Part shown: in pieces, positions 8,307-19,292 of the stretch
Position numbering within the stretch: position 1 is the first letter of the stretch
Layout: each line of letters opens with the position of its first letter
Notes under the pieces: model-generated
Databases searched by the model: none
Told to the model about the DNA's origin: nothing
The model's input: only the letters and a program-made list of their open reading frames with translations
Translations under genes and position numbers: made by a program
DNA from: an uncultured Alistipes sp.
GTDB taxonomy: Bacteria > Bacteroidota > Bacteroidia > Bacteroidales > Rikenellaceae
Assembly (NCBI GenBank): GCA_905213895.1
Contig: CAJMKE010000011.1
Location: forward strand, 36,003-100,002
Length of the DNA stretch: 64,000 nt
Direction: 5' to 3'

Positions 8307-9677
8307 TTAGAAATTGTACTGCATCATGAAATTGACGCGCTGACCGTGATGTTTCAGACCGTCCATGTTCTTGCGGCTCGCCCACAGATATTCGGCTGCA
8401 ATCTGGAAACGCTTGGTTATGTTGCAGAAGATGTTGCCGAAGATATATTGTCCCATGCGATACTCGTCGGTCGCATAGTATCCGTTCTTCTTGCAGACGG
8501 TTACCGCCGAATATCCGCCCGATATGGATACGTTGCGCCAGAGGTTGATTTGTGCGGCAGCCTGCCAGCCGTACATAGGCATGGTCTGTATCGACGACGT
8601 TTTCAAAGGATTCGGCGTGAAGTCGAGTCCCGAACCTGTCAAATCCTGAATGTAAGGGGTGATGCCTTCACCGTAGACGCCGTTGAAGAAGAGTTGGAAA
8701 ACTCTGCCGATATGGATATTGCCGCTCGCCTGTACGCCCCAGCCGAAGAGTGCGGTATTGCTGTCGGTCGTATCGTTGTGCAGATACATGTCGCGGAATA
8801 CTGCGGATGCGCGGATGTGGCTCTGACGGTGTTTGCCCCAAGCGACCTGCAAATAGACCGGAAAATCGGGAACACGCTGCGGAATAGGATTGAATGTCGT
8901 CCCGTAGGTACCCGAAACGTGTGGCATCTCGGCGGCGACACCGAATTTCATGTGGTCGCGGGCGAAAGATACCTCGTAGCGGAGAACCGTTGCGAAATTG
9001 AAGTTGTAGGCATTAGGACCCTGAAAATCGATTGTGCGGGGCGCAGCCGTCAGGTCGCAGAAAGTGGTTATGTCGCGACCGATGGTCAGACCGAGGAACG
9101 AAACATAGCCCGAGCGCAGACGCGGAGTGTAACTGCCCTGACGACCGCCGCGGAAATCGGCGTCGAAGAATATCACTACCCGACCGAGACAGCGGCTGTT
9201 GGCTATTCCGCGGAAATAGATGCGCGAAGTCGTTGCGTCCATTTCGAGTTTCTGCTTGTCGGCATAGTTGCGAATCATCGGTATGTCGTAAGGCACGACG
9301 TCGATGTTGTTGATGGTGCTGTTGAAGCCGTATGCGAGTCGGAGATTCACGTATCCGCCTATGGCGAACGAGAACGTATTGCGGCTGTTGGCGAAAATCA
9401 CGCTCGGTGCGGATACCTGCTGGAATCCTGCGCGAGTGGTTTCGCGGTGGTCCTGAATCGCGCTGCGAACGGCGACGTTTTTCTGCTCGACGAGTCTTTG
9501 CTGTGCGAACATCGGGTCGTAATTGGGATTGTTACGATATATCGTATCGGTTTCCTTTACCGATATGATATAAACCGCAGGTTCGTCGCTGTTGCGATTC
9601 CGCGAATTGTGACGACGTTGTGCCGATGCTCCGACCGACAGTGAGGTCACCAAGAATAAGAGTAGAAATTTTTTCAT
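8307..9677 (-). CDS. DcaP-like trimeric outer-membrane porin
   Basis: A 456 aa secreted protein with a signal peptide (MKKFLLLFLVTSLSVGASAQ), a short polar N-terminal region (about 20-90) and a beta-barrel of alternating polar and hydrophobic strands ending in Phe (MMQYNF). Features typical of DcaP-like porins are visible, e.g. SFAIGGYVNLRLAYGF at the barrel start and the FFDADFRG and LTIGRDITTFCDL strands. An upstream TTG start would add two residues; the ATG at 9677 is used. It has its own terminator and is probably monocistronic. The substrate is not predictable. Confidence 0.75.
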   Translation of the reverse strand: MKKFLLLFLVTSLSVGASAQRRHNSRNRNSDEPAVYIISVKETDTIYRNNPNYDPMFAQQRLVEQKNVAVRSAIQDHRETTRAGFQQVSAPSVIFANSRNTFSFAIGGYVNLRLAYGFNSTINNIDVVPYDIPMIRNYADKQKLEMDATTSRIYFRGIANSRCLGRVVIFFDADFRGGRQGSYTPRLRSGYVSFLGLTIGRDITTFCDLTAAPRTIDFQGPNAYNFNFATVLRYEVSFARDHMKFGVAAEMPHVSGTYGTTFNPIPQRVPDFPVYLQVAWGKHRQSHIRASAVFRDMYLHNDTTDSNTALFGWGVQASGNIHIGRVFQLFFNGVYGEGITPYIQDLTGSGLDFTPNPLKTSSIQTMPMYGWQAAAQINLWRNVSISGGYSAVTVCKKNGYYATDEYRMGQYIFGNIFCNITKRFQIAAEYLWASRKNMDGLKHHGQRVNFMMQYNF

Positions 9678-9831
9678 AAACAAACTTTTTTGTTTCGTTG
9701 AATGTTTTGTTGTAAACTAACCGTCGCATGAAAATACAAGTTGTATGCCAACCCGAAATCGGCGTCGGCATCGTAATTGAGGGATAATTAGCGGCATTCG
9801 GAGATTGTTGCCGAATAATGTCCCGCCCGAT

Positions 9832-9871
9832 GTCATTAAAGGCATTAACGACCTTAAAGTCTTTAAGGAAC
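9832..9871. repeat. TTAAAGTC-type palindromic repeat, copy 1
   Basis: Contains GACCTTAAAGTCTTTAAGG, in which CTTAAAG and CTTTAAG are self-complementary. The same core occurs at 28198-28246 and 63608-63648. It lies in the intergenic region between the divergent porin and phosphoesterase genes. Confidence 0.7.
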
Positions 9872-9884
9872 AAATAAATTTTAG

Positions 9885-9892
9885 TATATTTG
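9885..9892 (+). promoter_or_regulatory. -7 box abutting phosphoesterase ATG
   Basis: TATATTTG, a perfect -7 consensus, ends 5 nt before the ATG at 9898. Transcription would start at or next to the start codon. It also rules out the upstream in-frame start at 9805. Confidence 0.55.
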
Positions 9893-9897
9893 CTGCC

Positions 9898-11082
9898 ATG
9901 ATAACGTTTATAACCATTCTCATAGCCGCTTCCGTCGTTCTGCTCGACTATCTGTTTTACCGGCGCACTATATCGGGCTGGGACAGCCGCTTCGCACGCA
10001 TGGTTGCGGTCGCCGCATTGGCGGTTACCGATACGCTTCCAGTCATTTCACTATTGATATTCAAATGTCTGTTGTCGGACATTTCGCAAACGGCGATGAC
10101 GGTCGGGATGTGGATGCAGACCCTCTATTTCCTTACCGTACTGCCGAGAATCGCCTTTTATGCCGGATTCCTTCCGATACGGAACCGGCGAATCGGGCTG
10201 ACGGTCGGGACGGTGCTTTGTGCAGCCGTACTGTCGATACTGCTGGTCAGCATATTGCACACGCGCAAGAATATAGAGGTCAAGGAGTGCGAATTGAAGT
10301 TCGCTTCGCTTCCTGCGGCATTCGACGGTTACAGAATCGCATTCTTTTCCGACCTGCATGTCGGCTCGATGCTCAATCCCGAAAAGGAGATACGTAATGT
10401 TGTGGACAGAATAAACGGTCTGCATCCCGACCTCGTGATTTTCGGAGGGGATTTGGTGAATATCCGTCATACGGAGTTGTCGGACGAAATCAAACGGATT
10501 CTGGGCGGCATCGACGCTCCGGACGGAGTGGTGTCGGTAATGGGGAATCACGATACCGGCATATATATCAAAGATACGATAGCGCTGCCGAGAGCGGAAA
10601 ACATGCGCATGGTGGAGACTGCAATGAAGGATATGGGCTGGACGACGTTAAGGGACAGTACGGTATATGTGGCGCGCGGCAGCGACTCGATTTCGGTAAC
10701 GGGGTTCGATTTCACGGATGCATTGCTCGAATACCGCCATTCTTTTTCCGTTTCGGAAGAGTACGATACGAAGCCGATATTCGCCGACGTTCCGGATTCG
10801 GTATTCAACGTAACGGTGAGCCACATGCCGCAATTATGGTGCAATATAACTGATGCAAATCACGGAAATCTGACTTTGGCAGGACATGTGCATGCAACGC
10901 AGATAAAATTCGAGTACAAAGATATAAGAATCTCTCCCGCAATGCTTATGTATAAGGAGTGGAGCGGGCTGTATGGTGAAGGCGAACACAGGCTGTATAT
11001 CAACGACGGTGTCGGAAATGTCGGTTTTTATATGCGAATCGGTGCGCGTCCCGAAATTACGTTGTTAAAATTGCGCAATTAA
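9898..11082 (+). CDS. Membrane-anchored metallophosphoesterase (YkuE/YaeI-like)
   Basis: A 394 aa protein. The first about 140 residues form four hydrophobic segments, followed by a calcineurin-like phosphoesterase domain. Metal-site motifs are in order: FFSDLHVGS, FGGDLVN, GNHDTG, VSHMPQLW and LAGHVHATQ. YkuE-like enzymes with this layout act on phospholipid headgroups or lipid-linked phosphates at the membrane; the substrate here is unknown. The ATG at 9898 is chosen because a -7 box lies immediately upstream and the longer frame runs through an intergenic repeat. Confidence 0.85.
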   Translation: MITFITILIAASVVLLDYLFYRRTISGWDSRFARMVAVAALAVTDTLPVISLLIFKCLLSDISQTAMTVGMWMQTLYFLTVLPRIAFYAGFLPIRNRRIGLTVGTVLCAAVLSILLVSILHTRKNIEVKECELKFASLPAAFDGYRIAFFSDLHVGSMLNPEKEIRNVVDRINGLHPDLVIFGGDLVNIRHTELSDEIKRILGGIDAPDGVVSVMGNHDTGIYIKDTIALPRAENMRMVETAMKDMGWTTLRDSTVYVARGSDSISVTGFDFTDALLEYRHSFSVSEEYDTKPIFADVPDSVFNVTVSHMPQLWCNITDANHGNLTLAGHVHATQIKFEYKDIRISPAMLMYKEWSGLYGEGEHRLYINDGVGNVGFYMRIGARPEITLLKLRN

Positions 11083-11103
11083 CCGCTTTTTGCTATAAAT
11101 TTG
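11071..11103 (+). promoter_or_regulatory. Promoter of TolC/HlyD/ABC-2 operon
   Basis: TTG at 11071-11073 and TAAATTTG at 11096-11103 match the -33/-7 pattern with 22 nt between them. The leader would be about 40 nt to the ATG at 11150. Confidence 0.5.
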
Positions 11104-11149
11104 CGCGCTCGGAAATATATGACGGACAATTAAGATATTAGAGATAGTA

Positions 11150-12631
11150 ATGAGAAAAGTTGTATTGACATTAGCCGCCATCGCTTCGGCTGCCGTTTGT
11201 TCGGCGCAGATGCGCAGCGGCACCATCACATTGGAGGATGCCGTGAACCTCACGATGGAAAGCAATCCTACGCTGAAAGCGTTGGAGTACGAGGAGAAAG
11301 CCGCCAAACGCGAACGCCAGGCGGCGATAGGACTTTTCATGCCGAACATCAGCGTGAAGGGTGCCTATTCGTATCTCGGAAAGGATGTGGATATAAGTTT
11401 CAACGACCTTAAAGGCGGGGTCTCCAATGCCGCGGGCGAACTGATGAAGAATCCGGCACTTGTGGCGATACTCCAAAATCCGCAACTCGGACCTATCGTC
11501 CAGCCGATACTTTCGGACATGCAGGGAGGACTGAATACCCTGCTCGGTCTCGACTGGGCTTATACGCTCCAAAAGCAGAGTTTCGGATTCATCGGCGGCG
11601 ACGTTACGATGCCGATTTTCATGGGCGGCAAAATCATCGCAGCCAATAAAGCCGCGAAAATCAACGAAAAGACGATTGTCGAGCAGGGCGCGCAGCAGAG
11701 AAATGCGCTGATGTCCGAAATCGTGGAGCGGTATTTCGGATACGCTCTTGCGTTGAATGTCGTCGATGTCCGCCGTAAGGTGGTCGCCGGAGTGGAGCAG
11801 CATTTAAGGGACATTCAGTCGCTCGAAAAGAACGGCATGGTCGCCCAGACCGAACGTCTTTACGTCGAGTACAAACTCGCCGAGGCGCAGCGCGAACTGC
11901 TCAACTCGGAGTTGCAGGCTGAAACCGTGGGCAGCGCACTGTGCAACACTCTCGGTACCGATTCGGCTGCGACGCCGGTTACCGCAATGTTCGTCATGGA
12001 CGCTATCGAAACGCTCGAATACTACCAGCGTGTCGCCGAAGACAACAACCCGCTTCTGAATCAGGTGGATTTGAAACGGCAGTTGGCGAAACAGAACGTG
12101 AACGTGCATCGCGCCGACTTCTTTCCGCAAATCGTGGCGATGGGCGGCGGAACGTTCTATAATTATCAGGTTACCAAGATGCTGCCTCGCTGGGCAGTCG
12201 GCGTCGGATTCAATTTCAAGATTTTCGACGGTCTGAACCGCGAATACAAGTATTCGGCTGCGAAAAATACGATGCGCCGTGTGGAGGCGTTGCAGACGAA
12301 AGCGGAAAAGGACATAGCCATCCTTGTGGAGAGCATCTACAACAAGATGATAAACTATCGCAACCAGATTACCTCCATAGAGTCGTCCATAGCCTTCGCC
12401 GAAGAGTATCTGCGCGCCAAGAATGCCGCATACCTCGAAGGCATGGGAACGTCTACCGATTTGATAGATGCGGAACTGAATCTCGCGAAAGTGAAAATCG
12501 AGCGTATGCAGGCTGCCTACAATTTCGACCTCTATCTCGCCAAACTGCTCGAAGCGGCGGGAATCAGCGACGAATTCATGACCTATTCCCGCAGCATCAA
12601 CGCACGTCAGATAACTTACAATAAACAATAA
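11150..12631 (+). CDS. TolC-family outer-membrane efflux protein
   Basis: A 493 aa protein with a signal peptide (MRKVVLTLAAIASAAVCSAQ) and two long helical repeats typical of the OEP/TolC fold (first about 25-260, second about 285-475, including LDAEL-like GTSTDLIDAELNLAKVK near the end). It forms the outer-membrane duct of a tripartite exporter. It is the first gene of a four-gene operon with an HlyD-type adaptor (14 bp later) and two ABC-2 permeases. Confidence 0.92.
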   Translation: MRKVVLTLAAIASAAVCSAQMRSGTITLEDAVNLTMESNPTLKALEYEEKAAKRERQAAIGLFMPNISVKGAYSYLGKDVDISFNDLKGGVSNAAGELMKNPALVAILQNPQLGPIVQPILSDMQGGLNTLLGLDWAYTLQKQSFGFIGGDVTMPIFMGGKIIAANKAAKINEKTIVEQGAQQRNALMSEIVERYFGYALALNVVDVRRKVVAGVEQHLRDIQSLEKNGMVAQTERLYVEYKLAEAQRELLNSELQAETVGSALCNTLGTDSAATPVTAMFVMDAIETLEYYQRVAEDNNPLLNQVDLKRQLAKQNVNVHRADFFPQIVAMGGGTFYNYQVTKMLPRWAVGVGFNFKIFDGLNREYKYSAAKNTMRRVEALQTKAEKDIAILVESIYNKMINYRNQITSIESSIAFAEEYLRAKNAAYLEGMGTSTDLIDAELNLAKVKIERMQAAYNFDLYLAKLLEAAGISDEFMTYSRSINARQITYNKQ

Positions 12632-12645
12632 TAACGCAGAAAGAT

Positions 12646-13632
12646 ATGAAAAAGGTAAACATTTTGGGAATTCTGATAGCGGTGGCGATTATCGTCGTTG
12701 CGATTATCGCGCTGGGCTGGTATCTGGTCAAGAGCGAGCCGGTGCTGATTCAGGGAACCGTCGAATGCACCTCGTATAAGGCTTCGTCGAAAATCCCCGG
12801 ACGAATCGAATCCATGAAGGTCGAGCAGGGACAGCATGTCGAAAAGGGACAGTTGCTCTATGTTCTTTCGACACCGGAACTCAACGCCAAACTCCAACAG
12901 GCGGAGGCTGTGCGCAGTGCCGCGAAGGCTCTCGATGCAAAGGCACTGGCGGGTGCGCGCGCCCAGCAGATAGAGGCGGCTCTCAATCTGTGGCAGAAGG
13001 CGCAGGCGGGCAAGGAACTCGCACAGAAGACATACGAGCGTGTTCAGAACCTCTATCGCGACGGTGTGGTTCCGGCACAGAAACTCGATGAGGCGAAGGC
13101 GAACTACGACGCTATGGTCGCGACCGAAAGCGCGGCGCATTCGCAATACCAACTCGCGCTCGACGGAGCGAGCAAGGAGGAGAAGGCTGCGGCTGCGGCT
13201 CAGGTGCGTCAGGCGCAAGGCGCAGTCAATGAAGTGGAATCCTATATCGGCGATGCCATGGTATATTCGCCTGTAACGGGCGAAGTCTCGACCGTGATTT
13301 CCGAAGAGGGCGAACTCGTCGGCAGCGGCTATCCTGTCGTTACGATACTCGACATGACGGATGCGTGGGTTACGTTCAACGTAAAAGAGACCATGATGCC
13401 CAAAATTCAAATGGGCAAGAGAATACTGGCTTACATTCCTGCTCTCGACCGTAACGTGGAACTCGAAGTTACGTACATTGCGGTGCAGGCTGATTTCGCG
13501 ACTTGGAATGCGACGCGCACGCAGGGCGGCTTCGACATCCGCACGTTCGCCGTCAAGATGAAGCCGGTGGACGGAACGGAGAATCTTCGTCCGGGCATGA
13601 GCGCAATCGTAAATTGGAGTGAAATAGAATAG
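12646..13632 (+). CDS. HlyD-family membrane fusion (adaptor) protein
   Basis: A 328 aa protein with an N-terminal membrane anchor (about 4-25), a lipoyl/biotinyl half-domain (KIPGRIESMKVEQGQHVEKG), an Ala-rich coiled-coil hairpin (about 80-195), the second lipoyl half (YSPVTGEVSTVISEEGELV) and a beta-barrel C-terminus. It bridges inner-membrane permeases to TolC and resembles YhiI/EmrA-type adaptors. The next gene starts 2 bp after the stop. Confidence 0.93.
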   Translation: MKKVNILGILIAVAIIVVAIIALGWYLVKSEPVLIQGTVECTSYKASSKIPGRIESMKVEQGQHVEKGQLLYVLSTPELNAKLQQAEAVRSAAKALDAKALAGARAQQIEAALNLWQKAQAGKELAQKTYERVQNLYRDGVVPAQKLDEAKANYDAMVATESAAHSQYQLALDGASKEEKAAAAAQVRQAQGAVNEVESYIGDAMVYSPVTGEVSTVISEEGELVGSGYPVVTILDMTDAWVTFNVKETMMPKIQMGKRILAYIPALDRNVELEVTYIAVQADFATWNATRTQGGFDIRTFAVKMKPVDGTENLRPGMSAIVNWSEIE

Positions 13633-13634
13633 CG

Positions 13635-14813
13635 ATGCGTAGATTTTTCGGAGGCGTATATGCGGTGTTCATCCGCGAGTGGCGGCGAATCCGTCGGAAC
13701 GGGACATACCTTTCGATGCTGTTCGTGCTGCCGTTCGTTACGTTCCTGTTTTTCGCGCTGTTCTTCGAGAAGGGTGTGGCGGAGAATCTTCCTATCGCCG
13801 TACTCGACGAAGACCACAGCAAGTTGTCGCGCACGCTCGTTTCCATGGTGGACGAAACGCCGTCGGCTGTCGTCGCATACGAGATTCAGGATATGAACGA
13901 GGGCGAGCAGTTGATTCGCGATGGCAAGGTGTACGCCGTATTGCAGATACCGTCCCGATTCGAGAAGAGCATAATGGGCAACGGACAGACGCATGTCGAA
14001 CTGTATAACTCGGGAGCCAACATCTCCGTAAACTCGCTGCTCGCCAAGGATATTCAGACCGCCGTAACCTCGTTTACGGTCGGCGTGGAGTTGCAGGTGC
14101 TGCAAAGTCAGGGGCTGACCGCCGCACAGGCAATGGCGCAGGCGATGCCGATACGGTTTACGAAACATGTGCTGTTCAATCCGTACATCAATTACGGATA
14201 CTATGTCGCGCCGTGCTTCATGGCGATGATGTTGATGATATTCACGATTCTTGCGTCGATATACGCCGCCGGAACGGAACTCAAATACGGCACGGCGAGG
14301 CAGTGGCTCGACGCGGGCAACGGCTCAATCGGTGCCGCGCTGTTCGGCAAGATGCTGCCTATCACGATTGTCATGTCGATAGTCGCGGTGGCGATGTTCA
14401 TCGTCATTTTCAATATCATGGGCGCGCCGATGAACGGCAGTGCGTTCATGCTCGGCATATCGACGCTGGTATTCATCATCAGTTATCAGTGCATCGGCAT
14501 TGCCGTGCTGACGATAACGGCGAATATGCGTCTCGCGCTGTCGTTCGGCGGAGGATATTCGGTATTGGCATTCACCTTCTCGGGACTTACGTTCCCGACG
14601 ATGGCTATGGCTCCGGTGCTGCAATGGTTCAGTTGCCTGTTCCCGTTCACCTTCTACATGAAGTCGTTCGTCGACCAGTCGCTGCGCGGTGCTCCGGTCG
14701 GCATATCGATGCCCGACATCGCGTATATGATGATATTCTGGATATTGCCGGTATTGCTGATAAACAGATTGAAGAGCGAGTGCATCGACAGTAAATATTG
14801 GGGGAAATTGTAG
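13635..14813 (+). CDS. ABC-2 type permease, first subunit
   Basis: A 392 aa protein of the ABC-2 membrane 3 type: one N-terminal transmembrane helix (about 28-48), a large extracytoplasmic domain (about 50-185), then five more helices. It has no Walker motifs. It resembles YhhJ/YbhS-like half-permeases that pair with an HlyD adaptor. The next permease starts 2 bp after its stop. No ABC ATPase is encoded in the operon. Confidence 0.9.
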   Translation: MRRFFGGVYAVFIREWRRIRRNGTYLSMLFVLPFVTFLFFALFFEKGVAENLPIAVLDEDHSKLSRTLVSMVDETPSAVVAYEIQDMNEGEQLIRDGKVYAVLQIPSRFEKSIMGNGQTHVELYNSGANISVNSLLAKDIQTAVTSFTVGVELQVLQSQGLTAAQAMAQAMPIRFTKHVLFNPYINYGYYVAPCFMAMMLMIFTILASIYAAGTELKYGTARQWLDAGNGSIGAALFGKMLPITIVMSIVAVAMFIVIFNIMGAPMNGSAFMLGISTLVFIISYQCIGIAVLTITANMRLALSFGGGYSVLAFTFSGLTFPTMAMAPVLQWFSCLFPFTFYMKSFVDQSLRGAPVGISMPDIAYMMIFWILPVLLINRLKSECIDSKYWGKL

Positions 14814-14815
14814 CC

Positions 14816-16084
14816 ATGAAAAAGTTGAAGGAGTACATATCGCTTTACCGTCATGAAATCGCGTCGGTAATGCGCAGCGAATATCGGGAGATTTTTTCCG
14901 ACCCCGGCGTCATGCTCGTGATAATCTTCGCCATATTCATATATTCGACGCTCTATTCGTTCGGCTACAACAATCAGGTGCTGCACAACGTTCCGATTGC
15001 CGTAATCGACAACAGCAAGACGCATTCGAGCCGTATGCTCGTCGAGTCGTTCGATGCCGGTCCCAACACATACGTTGCCTACGAAACGACGGATATGGAG
15101 GAGGCGAAAAAACTGTTTTTCGAACATAAGGTCTATGGCGTGGTGTACATACCCTACGATTACGAAAAGCAACTCGTCGGAGGGCTTCAAGCCAACGTGT
15201 CGATATACTGCGATGCGAGTTATTTCCTGATGTACCGCCAGGTGTTTCAGGAGATAGTCGCATCGGTTTCGACGGCGGGAGCGATGGTCGAATTCCAGCG
15301 ACTTATCGCCAAGGGAATCAACGCTCCGCAGGCAAAGGCGGTAACGCAGCCCGTCATATATCAGTCGCACAATCTGTTCAACCCGTATCTCGGTTACGGG
15401 TCGTTCATCATGCCGGCGATTATTCTGGTCATTCTGCAACAGACGGCGTTGATAGGAATCGGAATGAGCGGCGGAACATGGCGCGAATACAATCTCTATC
15501 AGAAGTTGATTCCTGCCGGTCGCGAACGGCTTTCGACCGTCCCAATCGTATTGGGCAAGGCATTCGCCTATATGTCCATCTATGCGGTTACGATGACCTA
15601 CGTGCTGACGATACACTATCATATCTTCAAGTATCCGATGAACGGCACGATACTCAACTGCGCCGCAGTCGCAGTGCCGTACATACTAGCATGCGTATTC
15701 ATGGGCATCGCCGTATCGTCGCTGTTTACGCGCCGTGAGAATTCGTTGTTGTGGATGCTGTGGACGTCGATTCCGATACTGCTGTTGAGCGGTGCTTCAC
15801 TGCCGAAAGAGTCGTTCCCAGAATGGATGTACATGTTCGGCAAGATATTCCCGAGCAGCAGCGCGGTGAGCGCGTATATTCGGGTGCAGAGTATGGGTGC
15901 CGGATTCGAAGACGTGTTGCCGGAGATTACAATGCTGTGGCGTCTCGTATTCATATACGGAGGATTGTCGATAATCGGCATTCATCTGGTACTGAATCAG
16001 GACCTCGCACGCCGCACCCGCGACAGATTGCGCCGCCAGCGCAAACGTGTCGGAGAAAAAATCATGAAAACCATCGGCAAATAG
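14816..16084 (+). CDS. ABC-2 type permease, second subunit
   Basis: A 422 aa protein with the same topology as the preceding subunit: one helix (about 27-47), an extracytoplasmic domain with the VAYETTDMEEAKKLFFE segment, then about five C-terminal helices and a basic tail. It is probably the heterodimer partner of the first permease. The ATG at 14816 is used; an upstream TTG at 14798 would overlap the previous gene. No nucleotide-binding domain is present in this protein either. Confidence 0.9.
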   Translation: MKKLKEYISLYRHEIASVMRSEYREIFSDPGVMLVIIFAIFIYSTLYSFGYNNQVLHNVPIAVIDNSKTHSSRMLVESFDAGPNTYVAYETTDMEEAKKLFFEHKVYGVVYIPYDYEKQLVGGLQANVSIYCDASYFLMYRQVFQEIVASVSTAGAMVEFQRLIAKGINAPQAKAVTQPVIYQSHNLFNPYLGYGSFIMPAIILVILQQTALIGIGMSGGTWREYNLYQKLIPAGRERLSTVPIVLGKAFAYMSIYAVTMTYVLTIHYHIFKYPMNGTILNCAAVAVPYILACVFMGIAVSSLFTRRENSLLWMLWTSIPILLLSGASLPKESFPEWMYMFGKIFPSSSAVSAYIRVQSMGAGFEDVLPEITMLWRLVFIYGGLSIIGIHLVLNQDLARRTRDRLRRQRKRVGEKIMKTIGK

Positions 16085-16101
16085 ACGGGGTTTCATACGA
16101 C

Positions 16102-16139
16102 AATCGGGGCTGTTCTGCGAATGCGGGGCAGCCCTGATT
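16102..16139 (+). terminator. Possible terminator after export operon
   Basis: Imperfect stem AATCGGGGCTG / CAGCCCTGATT with a 16 nt loop. There is no T-run after it, so it is weak. Confidence 0.35.
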
Positions 16140-16181
16140 CGTTTCAGGGCATGGGCGCGGAATCCGATAACGCTTAAAAAC

Positions 16182-16212
16182 TTGCCCGACACTCCTTTTT
16201 TTATTATATTTG
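16182..16212 (+). promoter_or_regulatory. Promoter of ettA
   Basis: TTG (16182-16184) and TATATTTG (16205-16212) are 20 nt apart, a near-ideal -33/-7 pair, with the ATG 33 nt downstream. It shows that ettA is not part of the export operon. Confidence 0.6.
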
Positions 16213-16245
16213 CAAATTGTTTGGAAATAGAGAAAATCAAAAAAT

Positions 16246-17919
<1,674 letters not shown>

Positions 17920-17936
17920 TCAAACATATCGAAACC

Positions 17937-19283
17937 ATGGCAGTTCAGAAACCATCGATACCCAAAGGCACGCGCGACTTCTCTCCGGCAGAGATGATGC
18001 GCCGCCAATACATATTCGACACTATCGGCGGAGTGTTCCGCACCTACGGCTTTTCGCCGCTCGAAACTCCGGCAATGGAGAATCTCTCTACCCTGCTCGG
18101 CAAGTACGGCGACGAGGGCGACAAGTTGCTTTTCAAGATTCTCAATTCGGGCGACTATGCGTCGGGGCTCGACGGCGAGGCATTGCGCTCCGCATCGAAA
18201 ATCTGCGAAAAGGGCTTGCGCTACGACCTGACCGTGCCGTTCGCCCGCTATGTCGTGCAGCATCAGAACGAAATCGCATTTCCGTTCAAGCGTTACCAGA
18301 TACAGCCCGTTTGGCGCGCCGACCGTCCGCAGAAGGGACGTTATCGCGAGTTTTACCAGTGCGACGTCGATGTCATAGGTTCGCGCTCGCTGCTCAACGA
18401 GGTCGAACTCATCGGAATCGTCGGGAAGGTGTTCCGCAAACTCGGAATTGACGTAACGCTGAAAATGAACAATCGTAAAATCCTGTACGGCATCGCCGAA
18501 ATAATGGGGCATGCCGACAAGATGATTGACATAACCGTTGCGATAGACAAACTCGAAAAAATCGGTCTGGACAACGTCAAGGCTGAATTGAGCGAGCGCG
18601 GAATCGAAGACGAGGCGATTGCCAAACTTCAACCGATACTCGAATTGTCCGGCTCAACGAACGATAAAATCGAGAAGTTGGGAGAAATACTTGCCGAATC
18701 GCCTACCGGACTTCTCGGTATCGAGGAGATGCGGACGATATTCGGATATGTCGCTAAACTCGGCATCGACCTGCCGATAGAACTCGACCTGTCGCTGGCA
18801 CGCGGATTGAATTACTACACCGGCGCGATATTCGAGGTCAAGGCGAACGATTTCGCAATCGGTTCGATTTGCGGCGGCGGTCGCTACGACAACCTTACGG
18901 GAATATTCGGAATGCCCGACGTGTCGGGTGTCGGCATATCGTTCGGCGCAGACCGCATATACGACGTGATGGTCGGACTGAATCTCTTTCCGGAGGATGT
19001 CGATTTCGCGACGAAAGTGCTGTTCGTGAATCTGGGAGCCGACGAGGAGGCTGCTTCGCTGAAAGCACTCGCATCGGTGCGCGACGCGGGTATTTCGGCG
19101 GAGATTTATCCGGAAGCGGGCAAGATGAAGAAGCAGATGGAGTATGCCAACCGGCGCAATATTCCGTATGTGGCAATCATCGGCAGCAACGAACTCGCAG
19201 AGGGCAAGGTTACGCTGAAAGACATGCGCAACGGCAGTCAGACGAGCGTGGCGGCGGACTCGATTGCCGAACATATTAAATAA
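17937..19283 (+). CDS. hisS: Histidyl-tRNA synthetase
   Basis: A 448 aa class II synthetase that charges tRNA-His. Motif 1 region (about 45-80), motif 2 with FRADRPQKGRYREFYQCD (about 125-145), the histidine-specific LARGLNYYTG (about 287-296), motif 3 GISFGADRIYD and a C-terminal anticodon-binding domain (about 355-445) are all present. It begins 17 bp after ettA and is followed 9 bp later by the S41 protease gene, so the three may share a transcript. Confidence 0.96.
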   Translation: MAVQKPSIPKGTRDFSPAEMMRRQYIFDTIGGVFRTYGFSPLETPAMENLSTLLGKYGDEGDKLLFKILNSGDYASGLDGEALRSASKICEKGLRYDLTVPFARYVVQHQNEIAFPFKRYQIQPVWRADRPQKGRYREFYQCDVDVIGSRSLLNEVELIGIVGKVFRKLGIDVTLKMNNRKILYGIAEIMGHADKMIDITVAIDKLEKIGLDNVKAELSERGIEDEAIAKLQPILELSGSTNDKIEKLGEILAESPTGLLGIEEMRTIFGYVAKLGIDLPIELDLSLARGLNYYTGAIFEVKANDFAIGSICGGGRYDNLTGIFGMPDVSGVGISFGADRIYDVMVGLNLFPEDVDFATKVLFVNLGADEEAASLKALASVRDAGISAEIYPEAGKMKKQMEYANRRNIPYVAIIGSNELAEGKVTLKDMRNGSQTSVAADSIAEHIK

Positions 19284-19292
19284 AAAAACTCT

